A stretch of 64,000 nucleotides of DNA, from NCBI GenBank assembly GCA_002634385.1, contig NSJL01000005.1, forward strand, positions 62,001 through 126,000. The letters run 5' to 3'. Under the pieces are notes generated by a model. It saw only the letters and a program-made list of their open reading frames with translations. It made no database searches and was not told the origin of the DNA. The translations under genes were made by a program, and so were the position numbers. This DNA comes from Nitrospira sp. GTDB taxonomy: Bacteria; Nitrospirota; Thermodesulfovibrionia; Thermodesulfovibrionales; Dissulfurispiraceae. This document shows positions 18,077 through 27,891 of the stretch, in pieces (within the stretch, counting starts at the first letter, position 1; each line of letters opens with the position of its first letter).

Positions 18077-18566
18077 TCAACTTCGGCTTGTCCCTCCTGG
18101 CGTTGACCACACAGAAAAAACCGAAGGGTTCGTGAAAGGGGTTGGAGAGCTGGTGGATGGTATCCGGGGCGATGTAGACGGTATCAAGGTAACCGAGGGT
18201 ATACCGTTTCCTGCCCATCCTGACTTTGCCTTTGCCGCGAATGCATACCACGACATGCTCATGCCGGTGTTGCTCGAGGCTGCTGAATCCTCCCGGAGCG
18301 ATCTCGAAATACCTGAAATGGAAGCGCGCCGTTTCCCCCTGGTTCCCGATGAGGACATTGCGCGCGATATCAAGCCAGCTGCCCCCCTTGGGCTTGTATG
18401 ACTCCGTCTGTATCCCGCTCCAGGTATAATTCCCCTTATGACGGTTGATCCTGCTCCCGTTCTCCTCCCTGCCGGGCGATTTCCGGGAGATGCGGGACGA
18501 CCTGCCGTTTTTCCCGGAGGGGAGAGAGGAAGGCGTATTCCCTGTTCCTGCCGCTTTCTTTCCCAT
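18039..18566 (-). CDS. Cupin domain protein
   Basis: 175 residues. The first 45 are basic and of low complexity. The rest is one cupin barrel with motif 1 EQHRHEHVVVCIRGKGKV and motif 2 PDTIHQLSNP, so a metal-binding two-His pocket is likely. Single-domain cupins of this kind are sensors, isomerases or dioxygenase relatives; the substrate is unknown. The 3' end overlaps the convergent kinase-like gene by 38 bases. A TATAAT box lies only about 5 bases before the ATG, so the message may be leaderless or the true start may be an internal codon. Confidence 0.8.
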   Translation of the reverse strand: MGKKAAGTGNTPSSLPSGKNGRSSRISRKSPGREENGSRINRHKGNYTWSGIQTESYKPKGGSWLDIARNVLIGNQGETARFHFRYFEIAPGGFSSLEQHRHEHVVVCIRGKGKVRMGRKRYTLGYLDTVYIAPDTIHQLSNPFHEPFGFFCVVNARRDKPKLIRQTIQGVPGRG

Positions 18567-18736
18567 TCTTCATTATAAAAGAAAACCGCCGGGGGAAAGC
18601 AATGGCGCGCAGGGAGAGAGCCACAGGAAAGGCAAGACATTCTGTGCCGGGAATGATCACAAATTGCTTGCAAAAGGGTACCCATATCGCTTAATCTATG
18701 CGAATTCAGAGACTACTCAGAGCCGGGGGAGGGGAT

Positions 18737-19699
18737 ATGACGCAGCACGCAGCAGGCGCTTTACCGGAAGTTCTGAAAGTAGGGACGAACGAGATGGAGC
18801 TGGTGGTCTTCCGCATGTTCAGTACGGAGGGGGCGGCGGCGGAAGCCATGGAGTATGGCGTCAATGTGGCGAAAGTGCGGGAGATCATTCCGATGCCGAC
18901 GCTTACGAAGGTACCCGACATGCCCCCCTATGCAGAGGCCCTCACCGAGGTGAGGGGAGAGGTGATCCCCATCGTCGATCTGGGAAAGTGGATGAAGCTG
19001 GCCCCTCCCGATACCCTCTCCATACGTCCGAAGGTCATCGTTCTTGAGATGCTCGGCACCACGGTGGGGATGATCGTCCACGAGGTGGAACGTATCCGGA
19101 GAATCAAATGGGACCAGATAAAACCCCCGCCGGCCCTCCTCCAGGCGAAGCACGGCGGAAGGGTGACGGGAGTCACAAAGATAGACGAGGGGGACTCCCT
19201 GTTGCTCATTCTTGACCTCGAAAGCGTTATTTCCGATATCGGGGCCCTTATGCCCAAACACCAGATCGCCGTGGAGGAGATCGAAAGGGTGGGGCAGAGA
19301 AAGCTGAAGGGGACGGTGCTCATCGCTGACGACTCCTCCGTCGCGCGGAAGATCCTGAAGGATACCCTCGAAAACGTGGGACTCCATATCATCGAAGCGG
19401 TGGACGGGAAACAGGCGTTGGAAGTATTGAACGAGTTTCTCCAGAAGATAGGGGACACCCCCATTACCGACTTTGTGCACCTGGTGATTACCGATGTGGA
19501 GATGCCCGAGATGGACGGACTCACCTTCACCAAGAGAGTCAAAGGCAATCCGCGCCTGCAGTCCCTGCCCATTGTGGTGAATACCTCCCTCAGCGGGGAG
19601 GAGAACAGGGAAAAGGCCACGCTTGTGGGGGCCGACGGGTACCTGGTGAAATTCGATGTCACCAAGCTCATCCAGGAGATATCGCGCTTTCTAAGATAG
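18737..19699 (+). CDS. cheV: Chemotaxis coupling protein CheV
   Basis: 320 residues. A CheW-like domain (residues about 1-165; ELVVFRMF, PMPTLTKVPDMPPYAEALTEVRGEVIPIVDL) is followed by a complete receiver domain: GTVLIADDSSVARKILKDTL, the acceptor in VITDVEMPEMDG near residue 254, and the Lys near the end (GYLVKFDV). CheV couples chemoreceptors to CheA and is tuned by phosphorylation. The start is the ATG at 18737 behind GGGGAGG; the longer frame has no ribosome site. No other che genes are in the window, so it acts with a system encoded elsewhere. Confidence 0.93.
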   Translation: MTQHAAGALPEVLKVGTNEMELVVFRMFSTEGAAAEAMEYGVNVAKVREIIPMPTLTKVPDMPPYAEALTEVRGEVIPIVDLGKWMKLAPPDTLSIRPKVIVLEMLGTTVGMIVHEVERIRRIKWDQIKPPPALLQAKHGGRVTGVTKIDEGDSLLLILDLESVISDIGALMPKHQIAVEEIERVGQRKLKGTVLIADDSSVARKILKDTLENVGLHIIEAVDGKQALEVLNEFLQKIGDTPITDFVHLVITDVEMPEMDGLTFTKRVKGNPRLQSLPIVVNTSLSGEENREKATLVGADGYLVKFDVTKLIQEISRFLR

Positions 19700-19710
19700 C
19701 CTCCGCCGGC

Positions 19711-20745
19711 TTATACGCCATCGAAGATGATCAGGCACTTGAGCGAGTCTTTTGCCTCAGCCGTCAGCCGGTACGCCTCCCCGGCCCCCGTGAGGGGGAA
19801 GCGGTGGGTGACGATCTTTTCCGCGGAGATGATTCCCCTTCCGATATACTCCAGCGCTTTCCTGGTATCATCCGGGCCGCAGGAGTAGCTGGTGACCAGG
19901 TTGATGTCGCGGAAATAGAGGTAATTCGGATCTGCGGACAGTATTTCTCCCGGTTTTGCCGGGGTGAAGAAGACCACCGTTCCCCCCGGTGCCACCGTCC
20001 GTATCCCCTGTTCCATTGCTTCGACACTGTTCGGGCCGACAATGACGATGTCTGCCATGGCCCCCCCCGTCATTTCCCGAACCCGTCCGTTCAGGTCCTC
20101 TGCGGAAACATCGATGACGTGGTCCGCTCCGAGCTCCAGCGCCTTGTTCAGCCTGAAGGGGACCCTGTCGGCACCGATTACGGTACGGGCACCGAATTCC
20201 CTTGCGAGGAGGACATGCATCTGTCCCATGACGCCGAGGCCGATGATGAGCAGGGTATCTCCCTCTCTCATGGAAGACCGCCTGAGCGATTTCACAACGC
20301 ATGCGGCGGGTTCCACCAGGGTGCCCTCCTCATAGCCCAGCGTATCGGGAAGCCGCAGGGTATCATTAAGCAGGTTGATCCCGGGAACGAGGATATACTC
20401 TGAGAGCCCTCCCGGCTCGATCTTTGTTTTCCTCCACGTCACGCATTGGACATGGTCGCCGCGGGCGCAGGACCTGCAGTGCAGGCAGGGGGCGTGATGG
20501 TGTACGAAAACCCTGTCCCCCGGACGGAGGGGGGTATCGGCCTCCCTGCCCAGTGCCACTATCTCTCCCACCGGCTCATGCCCGATAACGAGGGGCGCCT
20601 TCTTTTCGATATACCAGGGCATCACATCCCCCGAGCAGATGCCGCAGGCCCTCGTCCTGACCAGCGCATCGCGGGGCCCGACGGACGGAACAGGCACGTT
20701 TTCGATACGTATATCGTTGAAACGGTACAGCTTTGCAACTTTCAT
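19711..20745 (-). CDS. Zinc-dependent alcohol/polyol dehydrogenase (COG1063)
   Basis: 344 residues, MDR family. The catalytic zinc region is ACGICSGDVMPW and GHEPVGEIVALG. All four structural-zinc cysteines are present in CLHCRSCARGDHVQC. The Rossmann motif is LIIGLGVMGQMHVLLAREFG. This matches sorbitol/threonine dehydrogenase-type enzymes with NAD(P); the substrate is unknown. The start is the ATG at 20745 with GGAGAGAGG just upstream; the longer frame reads back through an intergenic repeat. It is convergent with cheV, 11 bases apart. Confidence 0.88.
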   Translation of the reverse strand: MKVAKLYRFNDIRIENVPVPSVGPRDALVRTRACGICSGDVMPWYIEKKAPLVIGHEPVGEIVALGREADTPLRPGDRVFVHHHAPCLHCRSCARGDHVQCVTWRKTKIEPGGLSEYILVPGINLLNDTLRLPDTLGYEEGTLVEPAACVVKSLRRSSMREGDTLLIIGLGVMGQMHVLLAREFGARTVIGADRVPFRLNKALELGADHVIDVSAEDLNGRVREMTGGAMADIVIVGPNSVEAMEQGIRTVAPGGTVVFFTPAKPGEILSADPNYLYFRDINLVTSYSCGPDDTRKALEYIGRGIISAEKIVTHRFPLTGAGEAYRLTAEAKDSLKCLIIFDGV

Positions 20746-21170
20746 CCTCTCTCCTGCAGCAGGCGGGTACTCCGCAGTGCCGTGCTTTATACTACTATAG
20801 CGTTCCCAGTGTGCTTTCAACAAGAGCCCTTTCTCAGGGCAAACGCATGAGAATGCCTGGTGAGTTGGTGTCTCCTTTGAGATTGCTTCGCTCCGCTCGC
20901 AATGACCGTCATTGCGAAGAGTCGTATCCTGAAGCAATCCCTTTGTTCTCCCTTGCATCGCTCCCTTGATGCGTTGGTCCTGCTCCAGTACCCCTGCCGT
21001 CTTTGCCTCTCCTCCAGCCTGGCCTGAGCCGGGTAGACACTACAAATCCGTGAGGTCATCCGAAGCAAACCCGAAATACGCTTCCGTGTAAAAAAATAAA
21101 ATAGAATTATATTTCAATTGATTGCACGCCAAAACGCCAATTGTTCAGCAATCAGTTGATAAAAAAACTC
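20746..21170. other. Intergenic region with repeat, no gene seen
   Basis: The 595 bases between the dehydrogenase (minus) and the RHS gene (plus) contain the repeat at 20836-20940, a short AT-rich stretch around 21090-21120 and the RHS promoter. Frames here carry the translated form of the repeat only, so no coding is supported. Confidence 0.6.
20836..20940. repeat. Dispersed intergenic repeat, copy B, with palindromic extension
   Basis: 20836-20906 matches copy A at 14013-14082. It continues into an inverted partner: GATTGCTTC...GCAATGAC (20881-20906) is mirrored by GTCATTGCGAAG...GAAGCAATC (20908-20939). The whole is an imperfect palindrome, as in REP- or MITE-type elements. No coding role. 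Confidence 0.7.
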
Positions 21171-21199
21171 TTGACAGCCAAAGTAGCGCGTGCTATTTT
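21171..21199 (+). promoter_or_regulatory. Sigma-70-type promoter of the papain/RHS gene
   Basis: TTGACA (21171-21176), 17 bases, TATTTT (21194-21199). The message would have a leader of about 135 bases, with a GCAAAC...GTTTGC hairpin near 21225-21245. The ATG is 142 bases downstream of the -10. Confidence 0.6.
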
Positions 21200-21340
21200 C
21201 AATTCATTACACACTTCTACAAAGAAGCAAACCGCCTCCTGTTTGCTATTTTGGGTAGGACTGCTCTCCTGGGGAGATTCGCTCCGTTTCGGCCTTTAAC
21301 GGCCGTTGCGGCTGATACCATATAGACGAGAGGGGGTACT

Positions 21341-24300
21341 ATGCTTCCACGGGGGTCCTTCAGAAGTTCTTTTCTTCTTGCTTGCCTCTTCTGTTGCTTC
21401 ATTATTCTGCCGCTTCCCTCCTATGCCGAAAAAGACAAAGAGCAGAACAAAGAGCTGGAGGACATCACCACCTCCATAAAGGACAAGAACGCGAAATGGG
21501 AGGCGAAGGAGACGTCCGTTTCGAAGCTCTCCTCACAGGAAAAGAAGGACAAGCTCGAAAAGAGCATTGCGGTTATTACCGGACAGGAAAAGACCCTCAA
21601 TGCGGCTGCCGCCAACCTGCCCCTCGCCGTGGACTGGCGGGACTATGCGGCAGGCAACTACGTCACCCCGGTCAAAGACCAGGGCGCCTGCGGAAGCTGC
21701 TGGGCCTTTGCAACAGCCGCGGCCCTTGAGTCTGCCACCCTCATTTCGGGCAACACTCCCGGAGCGACTCTTGACCTCTCCCCGCAGACAGCCCTGTCCT
21801 GCAGCGGGGCGGGCACCTGCTCCGGAGGTCTCATCGACAGCGCGTCGGACTTCATACGGGACATCGGCCTTCCCCTTGAAAGCTGCTTTCCCTACACCTT
21901 CACCGAAGGGGTCTGTACGGACGCCTGCACCGATTGGCAGTCCACGGCATATAAGGTAACCGACTGGTATCGGGTGAGCGCCTCGGTGGATGCCATGAAG
22001 TATGCCCTGTACAACTACGGCCCTCTTGTGGCCACCCTTGCCGTGCATACGGACTTCTACTACTACGGTGGGGGAGTCTATTCCTATGCCTGGGGCAGCT
22101 TCGAGGGGTACCATACAGCCCTGATCGTGGGGTATAACGATGCGGAGCAGTACTTTATCGCAAAAAGCAGTTGGGGTGCGGAGTGGGGAGAAGGGGGCTA
22201 TTTCAGGATCTCCTACAGCGAGCTTGCGAGCGAGACGGCCCTTGGCTACTGGACCATCGCCTATGAGTATCCCATTCCCGAGGAGTTCCCCCTCATCGAC
22301 GACATACCGCGTGTCCCGCCCACGAATCAAAATGGAGAGAATGGGACCGGGGAGACAGGATTGGGTACCGTGCGGGGCGTGGTGACCAACTCCTCCGGCA
22401 ACCCGGTGGAGGGAGCAGACATAAAGATTGGGAAGTATTCGGCAACCACCGATGCGATGGGTACGTATAGTATTATAGGTATTACGTCGGACAGCTATGT
22501 GGTCACGGTGAAGAGTAAGGATTATGCTACCGTGAGCGAGAACATAACGGTCACGGCCGACACGACCCTGACCAAGGACTTTGTGCTCACCGAATCCTCT
22601 ACGGGAGGGGAGAACGGTGGGGGTAATGACGACTCCGATAATCCATCCGATGATTCGGGGTCAAACACAGACAAGAAGCGTCAAAGGAGCGGACCGGGAT
22701 GGCTAACAGTAGTAGGTACCCCTGTTACTCCGGAAGAGGCTGAGGCATACTTTGCCTCAGTACGGGCGAGCAATCCCCCTGCTGATCCGAATAGTCCCCC
22801 GCTCGCCTCAGCCGCCTATGATAGCTATCCTGAGCTGGAGGAACTGGCGCGCGCACTTGAGTACAACCCTTTGCTGATTTACGATTATGTGCACAACAAC
22901 ATTGATTACATCCCCTACTACGGCTCTCATAAAGGGGCGATGCTCACCTATCTGGACGGCACCGGGAATGATGCGGATCAAGCATCCCTGATGATAGCCT
23001 TGCTGAAAATAAGCGGGTATAATGCCTGGTATTATAGCGGGGAGATGACCATTCCGGGAGCCGTATTGACCAACTGGCTCGGGGTAATACCGGCAGGAGT
23101 TAGTGGCGTTTTCGAGATGGGAGGCATTCCCTATGATGCGAATATCCTGCCCGATGGGACGGCTACCGTATCCCGCTACTGGGTCGGAGCGACGATTAAT
23201 GGACAGAACTATGCCTTTGATCCGGCTCTCAAGAGCTATACCTATCATACTCGCATCAATATGGAGCGGACGATGGCGTCTGCGGGATACAGCCGGAGCG
23301 ACTTCATCACGGCTGCAATAACGGGCGCCACAGTAGATCCGGCAGGCGAATATGTACAGCATATCAACGAGAGCAACATCAGCGCCAAGCTGGCAGACTA
23401 TGCGCTCAATCTTGCAAATACCCTCAAGGGCAGTCAGTATTTCAACAAGGACATCAAGGAAATTACCGGTGACCGTTCGATAGTGCAGTCGAAACAGGAA
23501 ACCTATTCGAGCACTGTTCCCTACCAGCCGAGCTCTCCCACGCAGATGAATGACATAACCGATGCCGTCGCAACGATCACGATAACCCACTATTATAAAG
23601 ACCCGAATACCGGCGCCGTTACCCAGCATCTCACTCTTCAAAAGAAGACCCATGAGCTCGGGGGGAAGCGTCTCACTCTTATATACAGTAACAATAAACC
23701 GCAATTGCTCCTGGAAGGCAGTTCGCTGATAACGAGCACGCTCGAGACCACGCCCGGCACTGCATACACACTCAAGATCGATATCGACCATCCCTTTGTC
23801 AATAATGACAAGTTCAGCCAGGAGGCGGAATACCCGATAACGGGCGGGAGCAGTTACTCAGTCGTCTATGATTTTGCGTACATGTCGGTTTCCCGCCTCC
23901 AAAGACACCAAAGGCAGCTTGAAAGTTACAGAGCGCAGGGGTTGGGAGATGCAGACGAGGCGGTGCGCGGAGAGACGCTGACCATTATGGGGCTGACCTG
24001 GATTCATGAGGTACAGCTTGCAGACCGGCTATTATCCCTCTTTTCAGGAACTATCTCTATACTTCACCATCAGGTAGGGCTTATGGCGCAGGAGAATAAT
24101 GGGAAAGGCTACTATATCGATGTGCGAAACAATGTCAAAGGAACTGTGTCTCTAACCTCAAGTATATTCCATGGAAATACGAAAGCCTCCGCGCTGATTG
24201 GAAGTGCCTTTGAGCACGGCATCCTGGAGCAGCTTATGGGTATGACCGGCGCCTCTACCGCAAAGCTGTTTCAGATCGCCAATTCCGCAGGCAACAATAT

Positions 24301-27300
24301 TTACCGGATCACCAGTACGAACAGAAGCCTTATTACGGACGTTCTTAGCGTTAATAATGGCTACAAACAAGAAACCATAAGCGCTTTGAATACAGAAATC
24401 GATCAGGGATATACTGTTTTTGCCCCGCAAAGAGGAGATCTGAAGGAGAGCTCATGGACATGGAGGGGGGCAGGGTATATTTCTGAGTTAAATACTGATA
24501 CAAAGAGTAGGATAAAGATGATCATCAGCGGTGAGTATGGAAGTCAGTATGGCGGTTATAGCGGAGTAGAGGGCACAATTGATGTCGGACAAATCAGTTA
24601 TGGCAACGAAACGAACCTTGACACGACTCCCTTTGTTGATACAATCGCCAGCCAATATACCACCTTTCTGCAGTACACTGCAGCGGACCCTGTGGACATG
24701 GCAGGCGGGGCCTATCTGTACAATCGCACGGATCTTGCTTTGGGCGGTGCCGCACCTCTGGGGCTGGCATTCGCCCGGTCGTATAACAGCAATGAGAATT
24801 ATACAAAGAGAACCCTCGGATACGGCTGGACGCACAACTACGATATCTCCCTGACTCCTGTCAGCCATGGCGAGACGGGACTCGGGATGCGCCAAGCCAC
24901 CGACGCGGCCCCATTCCTTGCGGGGATGTATGTAATCTTTGATATTCTCATAAACGAAACCGATACAACCGCTGTGCGAGACCGCGTCATCGCTGCCCTG
25001 GCGAGCAAATGGGCCATCGATCAGCTCATCGATAATGTCGTTGTTGTTCAGATGGGGAATAAAACAATGGAGTACATCAAACTCACCGACGGAAGCTACT
25101 CTGGGCCTCCCGGTATTACCACAAAGCTGGTCAAGAATGCTGATAACACCTACAGCCTACAGGAACGCTTCGGCACGAAATGGGACTTTGATCCCTACAC
25201 TGCTAACGGAAAGACAATCTACCGGATCAAAAAGCTGACCGACGTAGACGGAAACTCCATGGACTTTACCTATACAGGGGACACCCTCTCCCAGGTAAAA
25301 GATGCATTCAACCGGATCCTGACCTTCGGCTATACCGGGGACAAGCTCACCAGCGTCACCGACTCCGAAGGACGGTCTGTTTCTTACGCGTACGATCCGA
25401 CGACCGGGGACCTTACCACCTATACTGATCCGGATAATAAGGACTGGAGTTACACCTACCATTCCGCTCACCGGCTGATGAGCCTGATCAACCCCCTGAA
25501 TGAGACCACGGTAACCAACTACTATGACAGCCTCGGAAGGGTGAATTCCCAGGTCGTGCCGCGGCAGGACGGCTCGCAGCAGACGTACACTTTCTACTTC
25601 TCGGGGTACCGGAACATGGAGAAGGACCCGGCGGGAAGAAAGGTTGTCTACTCCTATGACGAAAAGGGGAGGAGTATAGAGATCGAGGACCAACTGGGGT
25701 ACAAGACCACAAAGACCTATGACGGCCAGGACCACGTCACCAGCATCACGGACGCCAGGGGATATACGACGTACTACTCCTACGATGGAAACCACAATCT
25801 GAAACAGGTAGAAAACGCCAAGCAGAAAATCACTACCTATACCTATGATCCGCAGACGTTAACACTAACCGATATCACCGACCCCCTCTCCCACAGCATC
25901 CATTTTGGTTATGATGCCGAGCATCATCTGACCCTGACCCGAAACGGAGTGGGGGATGAGATAGAGCGCACCTACCACCCGAACGGGCTTCTGCATACCC
26001 TGACCGACGGAAAAGAAACCGTCACCACCTTCACCTATGACGCATATGGAAGCCTGGAGACGGCTAAAACGGGCAGTCGTCCCACGGTACTCTACGACTT
26101 TGACACCATAGGACGGCTGTCCACCCTGACCAACCAGGCAAGCGCCACCTCGTTTTTCTCCTACGATAAGAGGAATCTGCCTACCCTCCAGAGAGATCCT
26201 CTCCTCAAAGAGACCGTTTTCACCTACGATGCTGCCGGAAGAGTTTCCACCAAAAAGGACCGGAACAACACCACCATCACCTACTTCTACACCCCTACCG
26301 GGAAAATTGATTCAAAGCTCTATCCCGACAACAGCGAAGTAACCTACGGGTATAGCGGCTTTGACGAGTTGACTTCGGTGCAGAATACCGCAGGAACCGT
26401 GAGCTATACCTACCATGACAACGGCCGTATCGCCTCCATGACCAACGCCAACGGGATCGCCTTCTCCTTTCAGTACGATGAAAACGGAAACCTCACCGAA
26501 ATCACCTATCCAGGAGATAAGAAGGTGACGTACCGGTACGACGAACTGAACCGTCTCCATGAAATCTATAACAACTGGTTGAACCAGACTGCCACCTATA
26601 AATATGACGATGCGAATCGCCTGCAGGAGTTCAAGAACTTCAATGGTATCATTACCTATTACACCTATGACGATGCCAACCGGCTTTACAGTCAGAGCAG
26701 CACGGTGGCAAGCTACCAGATTACGGACCGGGACGGAAACGGCAACATCACCGAGATGGCGAAATCGGAGCCTCTGGCTACGGTCATGACCACCACCAAC
26801 ACCACCTATACCTATAATACGGCAACGAACCGGATCCAGACAGCAGGAACCACCACCTTCACCTTTGATGATGAAGGGCAACTCAATACAGCGGGTACTG
26901 TCCAGGCCACGTTCGACTATGAGCACCGGCTGACAGGGCTGGGGACCTCCCAGTACGTGTATGACGGACTGGGCAACAGGGTCCAGGTCACCCGGAACGG
27001 GACGGTCACGAAGTATGCCTATGACCCTGGGGGGAATATGCTGGTGATAGCCGACGGGTCCAACAATATCTCCAATTACTTCATCTACGGACCGAACGGC
27101 CTGATAGCGATGGTGACGAACACGGATCAGACATACTGCTACCACTTCGACCCGAGCGGAAACACGGTGGCGATGACGGACCAGAGCCAGACGGTGCAGA
27201 ACAAGTACACCTATGCACAGTTCGGAATGGTGGCAAACCAGGTGGAGGCGGTCCTCCATCCTTTCAAGTTTGCAGGACAGTATGGGGTAATGGCGGAACC

Positions 27301-27850
27301 GGATAACTACTATTACATGAAGGCACGGTACTATGATGCCAAGATCGGCAGGTTCGTATCAGAAGACCCTATTGGGTTTGCGGGAGGGGATCTGAATCTG
27401 TATGCCTATGTGGGGAATAACCCAATTAATTTTGTCGATCCGAGCGGGTTGTGCGCGGAAGCTGCGGAAGCTAATATTATAACTAATATTTTCAAGCCAG
27501 ACGGCACATGGCAGTTTGCGCTCAGCGTGGCTGGCACCGCACTGGGTAGTAAATTGGGAAGTGATGTTGGTTTTCTCACGGGAGCTATTATTGGTGACTT
27601 AGTGACTGGTGGAAATCCGCTGGGTGCCTTATCTGGAGCACAAATGGGTAGCATAGCAGGCTCTATTGCTGGCGGATACGTAGGGAATAAAATAGGCGGA
27701 ACAATAGGCAGTCTAATTGATGGTCCCGGAGCGAATCAACCGAACTATAATGAACCAACAGTTTCTAATTCTTTGCCTTATGATTCTTTCAAAAATATAA
27801 TGCTTTCAACGACTCGATTAAAAACAGGAGGCTACTATACATTTCCGTAG
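21341..27850 (+). CDS. Secreted papain-like / transglutaminase-like / RHS polymorphic protein
   Basis: 2169 residues. Signal peptide 1-29. A C1A peptidase domain at about 70-310 has Cys120 in GACGSCWAF and His258 in YHTALIVGYN; the usual catalytic Asn of KNSWG is Ser276 (KSSWG). A carboxypeptidase-regulatory-like beta domain spans 342-415, then an acidic linker. Residues 500-600 resemble the transglutaminase-like module of RHS proteins (GNDADQASLMIALL, no Cys). From about 1115 an RHS N-terminal segment is followed by many YD repeats (about 1290-1930) and the core end RYYDAKIGRFVSEDPIGF...NFVDPSGL near 1990-2037. The last 130 residues are a different, AT-richer, Gly-rich hydrophobic tip. Such proteins act as contact toxins; the tip activity is unknown. 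Confidence 0.88.
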   Translation: MLPRGSFRSSFLLACLFCCFIILPLPSYAEKDKEQNKELEDITTSIKDKNAKWEAKETSVSKLSSQEKKDKLEKSIAVITGQEKTLNAAAANLPLAVDWRDYAAGNYVTPVKDQGACGSCWAFATAAALESATLISGNTPGATLDLSPQTALSCSGAGTCSGGLIDSASDFIRDIGLPLESCFPYTFTEGVCTDACTDWQSTAYKVTDWYRVSASVDAMKYALYNYGPLVATLAVHTDFYYYGGGVYSYAWGSFEGYHTALIVGYNDAEQYFIAKSSWGAEWGEGGYFRISYSELASETALGYWTIAYEYPIPEEFPLIDDIPRVPPTNQNGENGTGETGLGTVRGVVTNSSGNPVEGADIKIGKYSATTDAMGTYSIIGITSDSYVVTVKSKDYATVSENITVTADTTLTKDFVLTESSTGGENGGGNDDSDNPSDDSGSNTDKKRQRSGPGWLTVVGTPVTPEEAEAYFASVRASNPPADPNSPPLASAAYDSYPELEELARALEYNPLLIYDYVHNNIDYIPYYGSHKGAMLTYLDGTGNDADQASLMIALLKISGYNAWYYSGEMTIPGAVLTNWLGVIPAGVSGVFEMGGIPYDANILPDGTATVSRYWVGATINGQNYAFDPALKSYTYHTRINMERTMASAGYSRSDFITAAITGATVDPAGEYVQHINESNISAKLADYALNLANTLKGSQYFNKDIKEITGDRSIVQSKQETYSSTVPYQPSSPTQMNDITDAVATITITHYYKDPNTGAVTQHLTLQKKTHELGGKRLTLIYSNNKPQLLLEGSSLITSTLETTPGTAYTLKIDIDHPFVNNDKFSQEAEYPITGGSSYSVVYDFAYMSVSRLQRHQRQLESYRAQGLGDADEAVRGETLTIMGLTWIHEVQLADRLLSLFSGTISILHHQVGLMAQENNGKGYYIDVRNNVKGTVSLTSSIFHGNTKASALIGSAFEHGILEQLMGMTGASTAKLFQIANSAGNNIYRITSTNRSLITDVLSVNNGYKQETISALNTEIDQGYTVFAPQRGDLKESSWTWRGAGYISELNTDTKSRIKMIISGEYGSQYGGYSGVEGTIDVGQISYGNETNLDTTPFVDTIASQYTTFLQYTAADPVDMAGGAYLYNRTDLALGGAAPLGLAFARSYNSNENYTKRTLGYGWTHNYDISLTPVSHGETGLGMRQATDAAPFLAGMYVIFDILINETDTTAVRDRVIAALASKWAIDQLIDNVVVVQMGNKTMEYIKLTDGSYSGPPGITTKLVKNADNTYSLQERFGTKWDFDPYTANGKTIYRIKKLTDVDGNSMDFTYTGDTLSQVKDAFNRILTFGYTGDKLTSVTDSEGRSVSYAYDPTTGDLTTYTDPDNKDWSYTYHSAHRLMSLINPLNETTVTNYYDSLGRVNSQVVPRQDGSQQTYTFYFSGYRNMEKDPAGRKVVYSYDEKGRSIEIEDQLGYKTTKTYDGQDHVTSITDARGYTTYYSYDGNHNLKQVENAKQKITTYTYDPQTLTLTDITDPLSHSIHFGYDAEHHLTLTRNGVGDEIERTYHPNGLLHTLTDGKETVTTFTYDAYGSLETAKTGSRPTVLYDFDTIGRLSTLTNQASATSFFSYDKRNLPTLQRDPLLKETVFTYDAAGRVSTKKDRNNTTITYFYTPTGKIDSKLYPDNSEVTYGYSGFDELTSVQNTAGTVSYTYHDNGRIASMTNANGIAFSFQYDENGNLTEITYPGDKKVTYRYDELNRLHEIYNNWLNQTATYKYDDANRLQEFKNFNGIITYYTYDDANRLYSQSSTVASYQITDRDGNGNITEMAKSEPLATVMTTTNTTYTYNTATNRIQTAGTTTFTFDDEGQLNTAGTVQATFDYEHRLTGLGTSQYVYDGLGNRVQVTRNGTVTKYAYDPGGNMLVIADGSNNISNYFIYGPNGLIAMVTNTDQTYCYHFDPSGNTVAMTDQSQTVQNKYTYAQFGMVANQVEAVLHPFKFAGQYGVMAEPDNYYYMKARYYDAKIGRFVSEDPIGFAGGDLNLYAYVGNNPINFVDPSGLCAEAAEANIITNIFKPDGTWQFALSVAGTALGSKLGSDVGFLTGAIIGDLVTGGNPLGALSGAQMGSIAGSIAGGYVGNKIGGTIGSLIDGPGANQPNYNEPTVSNSLPYDSFKNIMLSTTRLKTGGYYTFP

Positions 27851-27891
27851 AAGCTGTAGGATGCTATGCAATAGAGGAGATTATAGATATT

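Noticed and set aside
21200-21340. Possible c-di-GMP (GEMM) riboswitch in the leader of the RHS gene
   Set aside because: A GCAAACC-like stretch is there, but the GGGACGCAAAGCC core and the conserved GGUAG-type partner are not.
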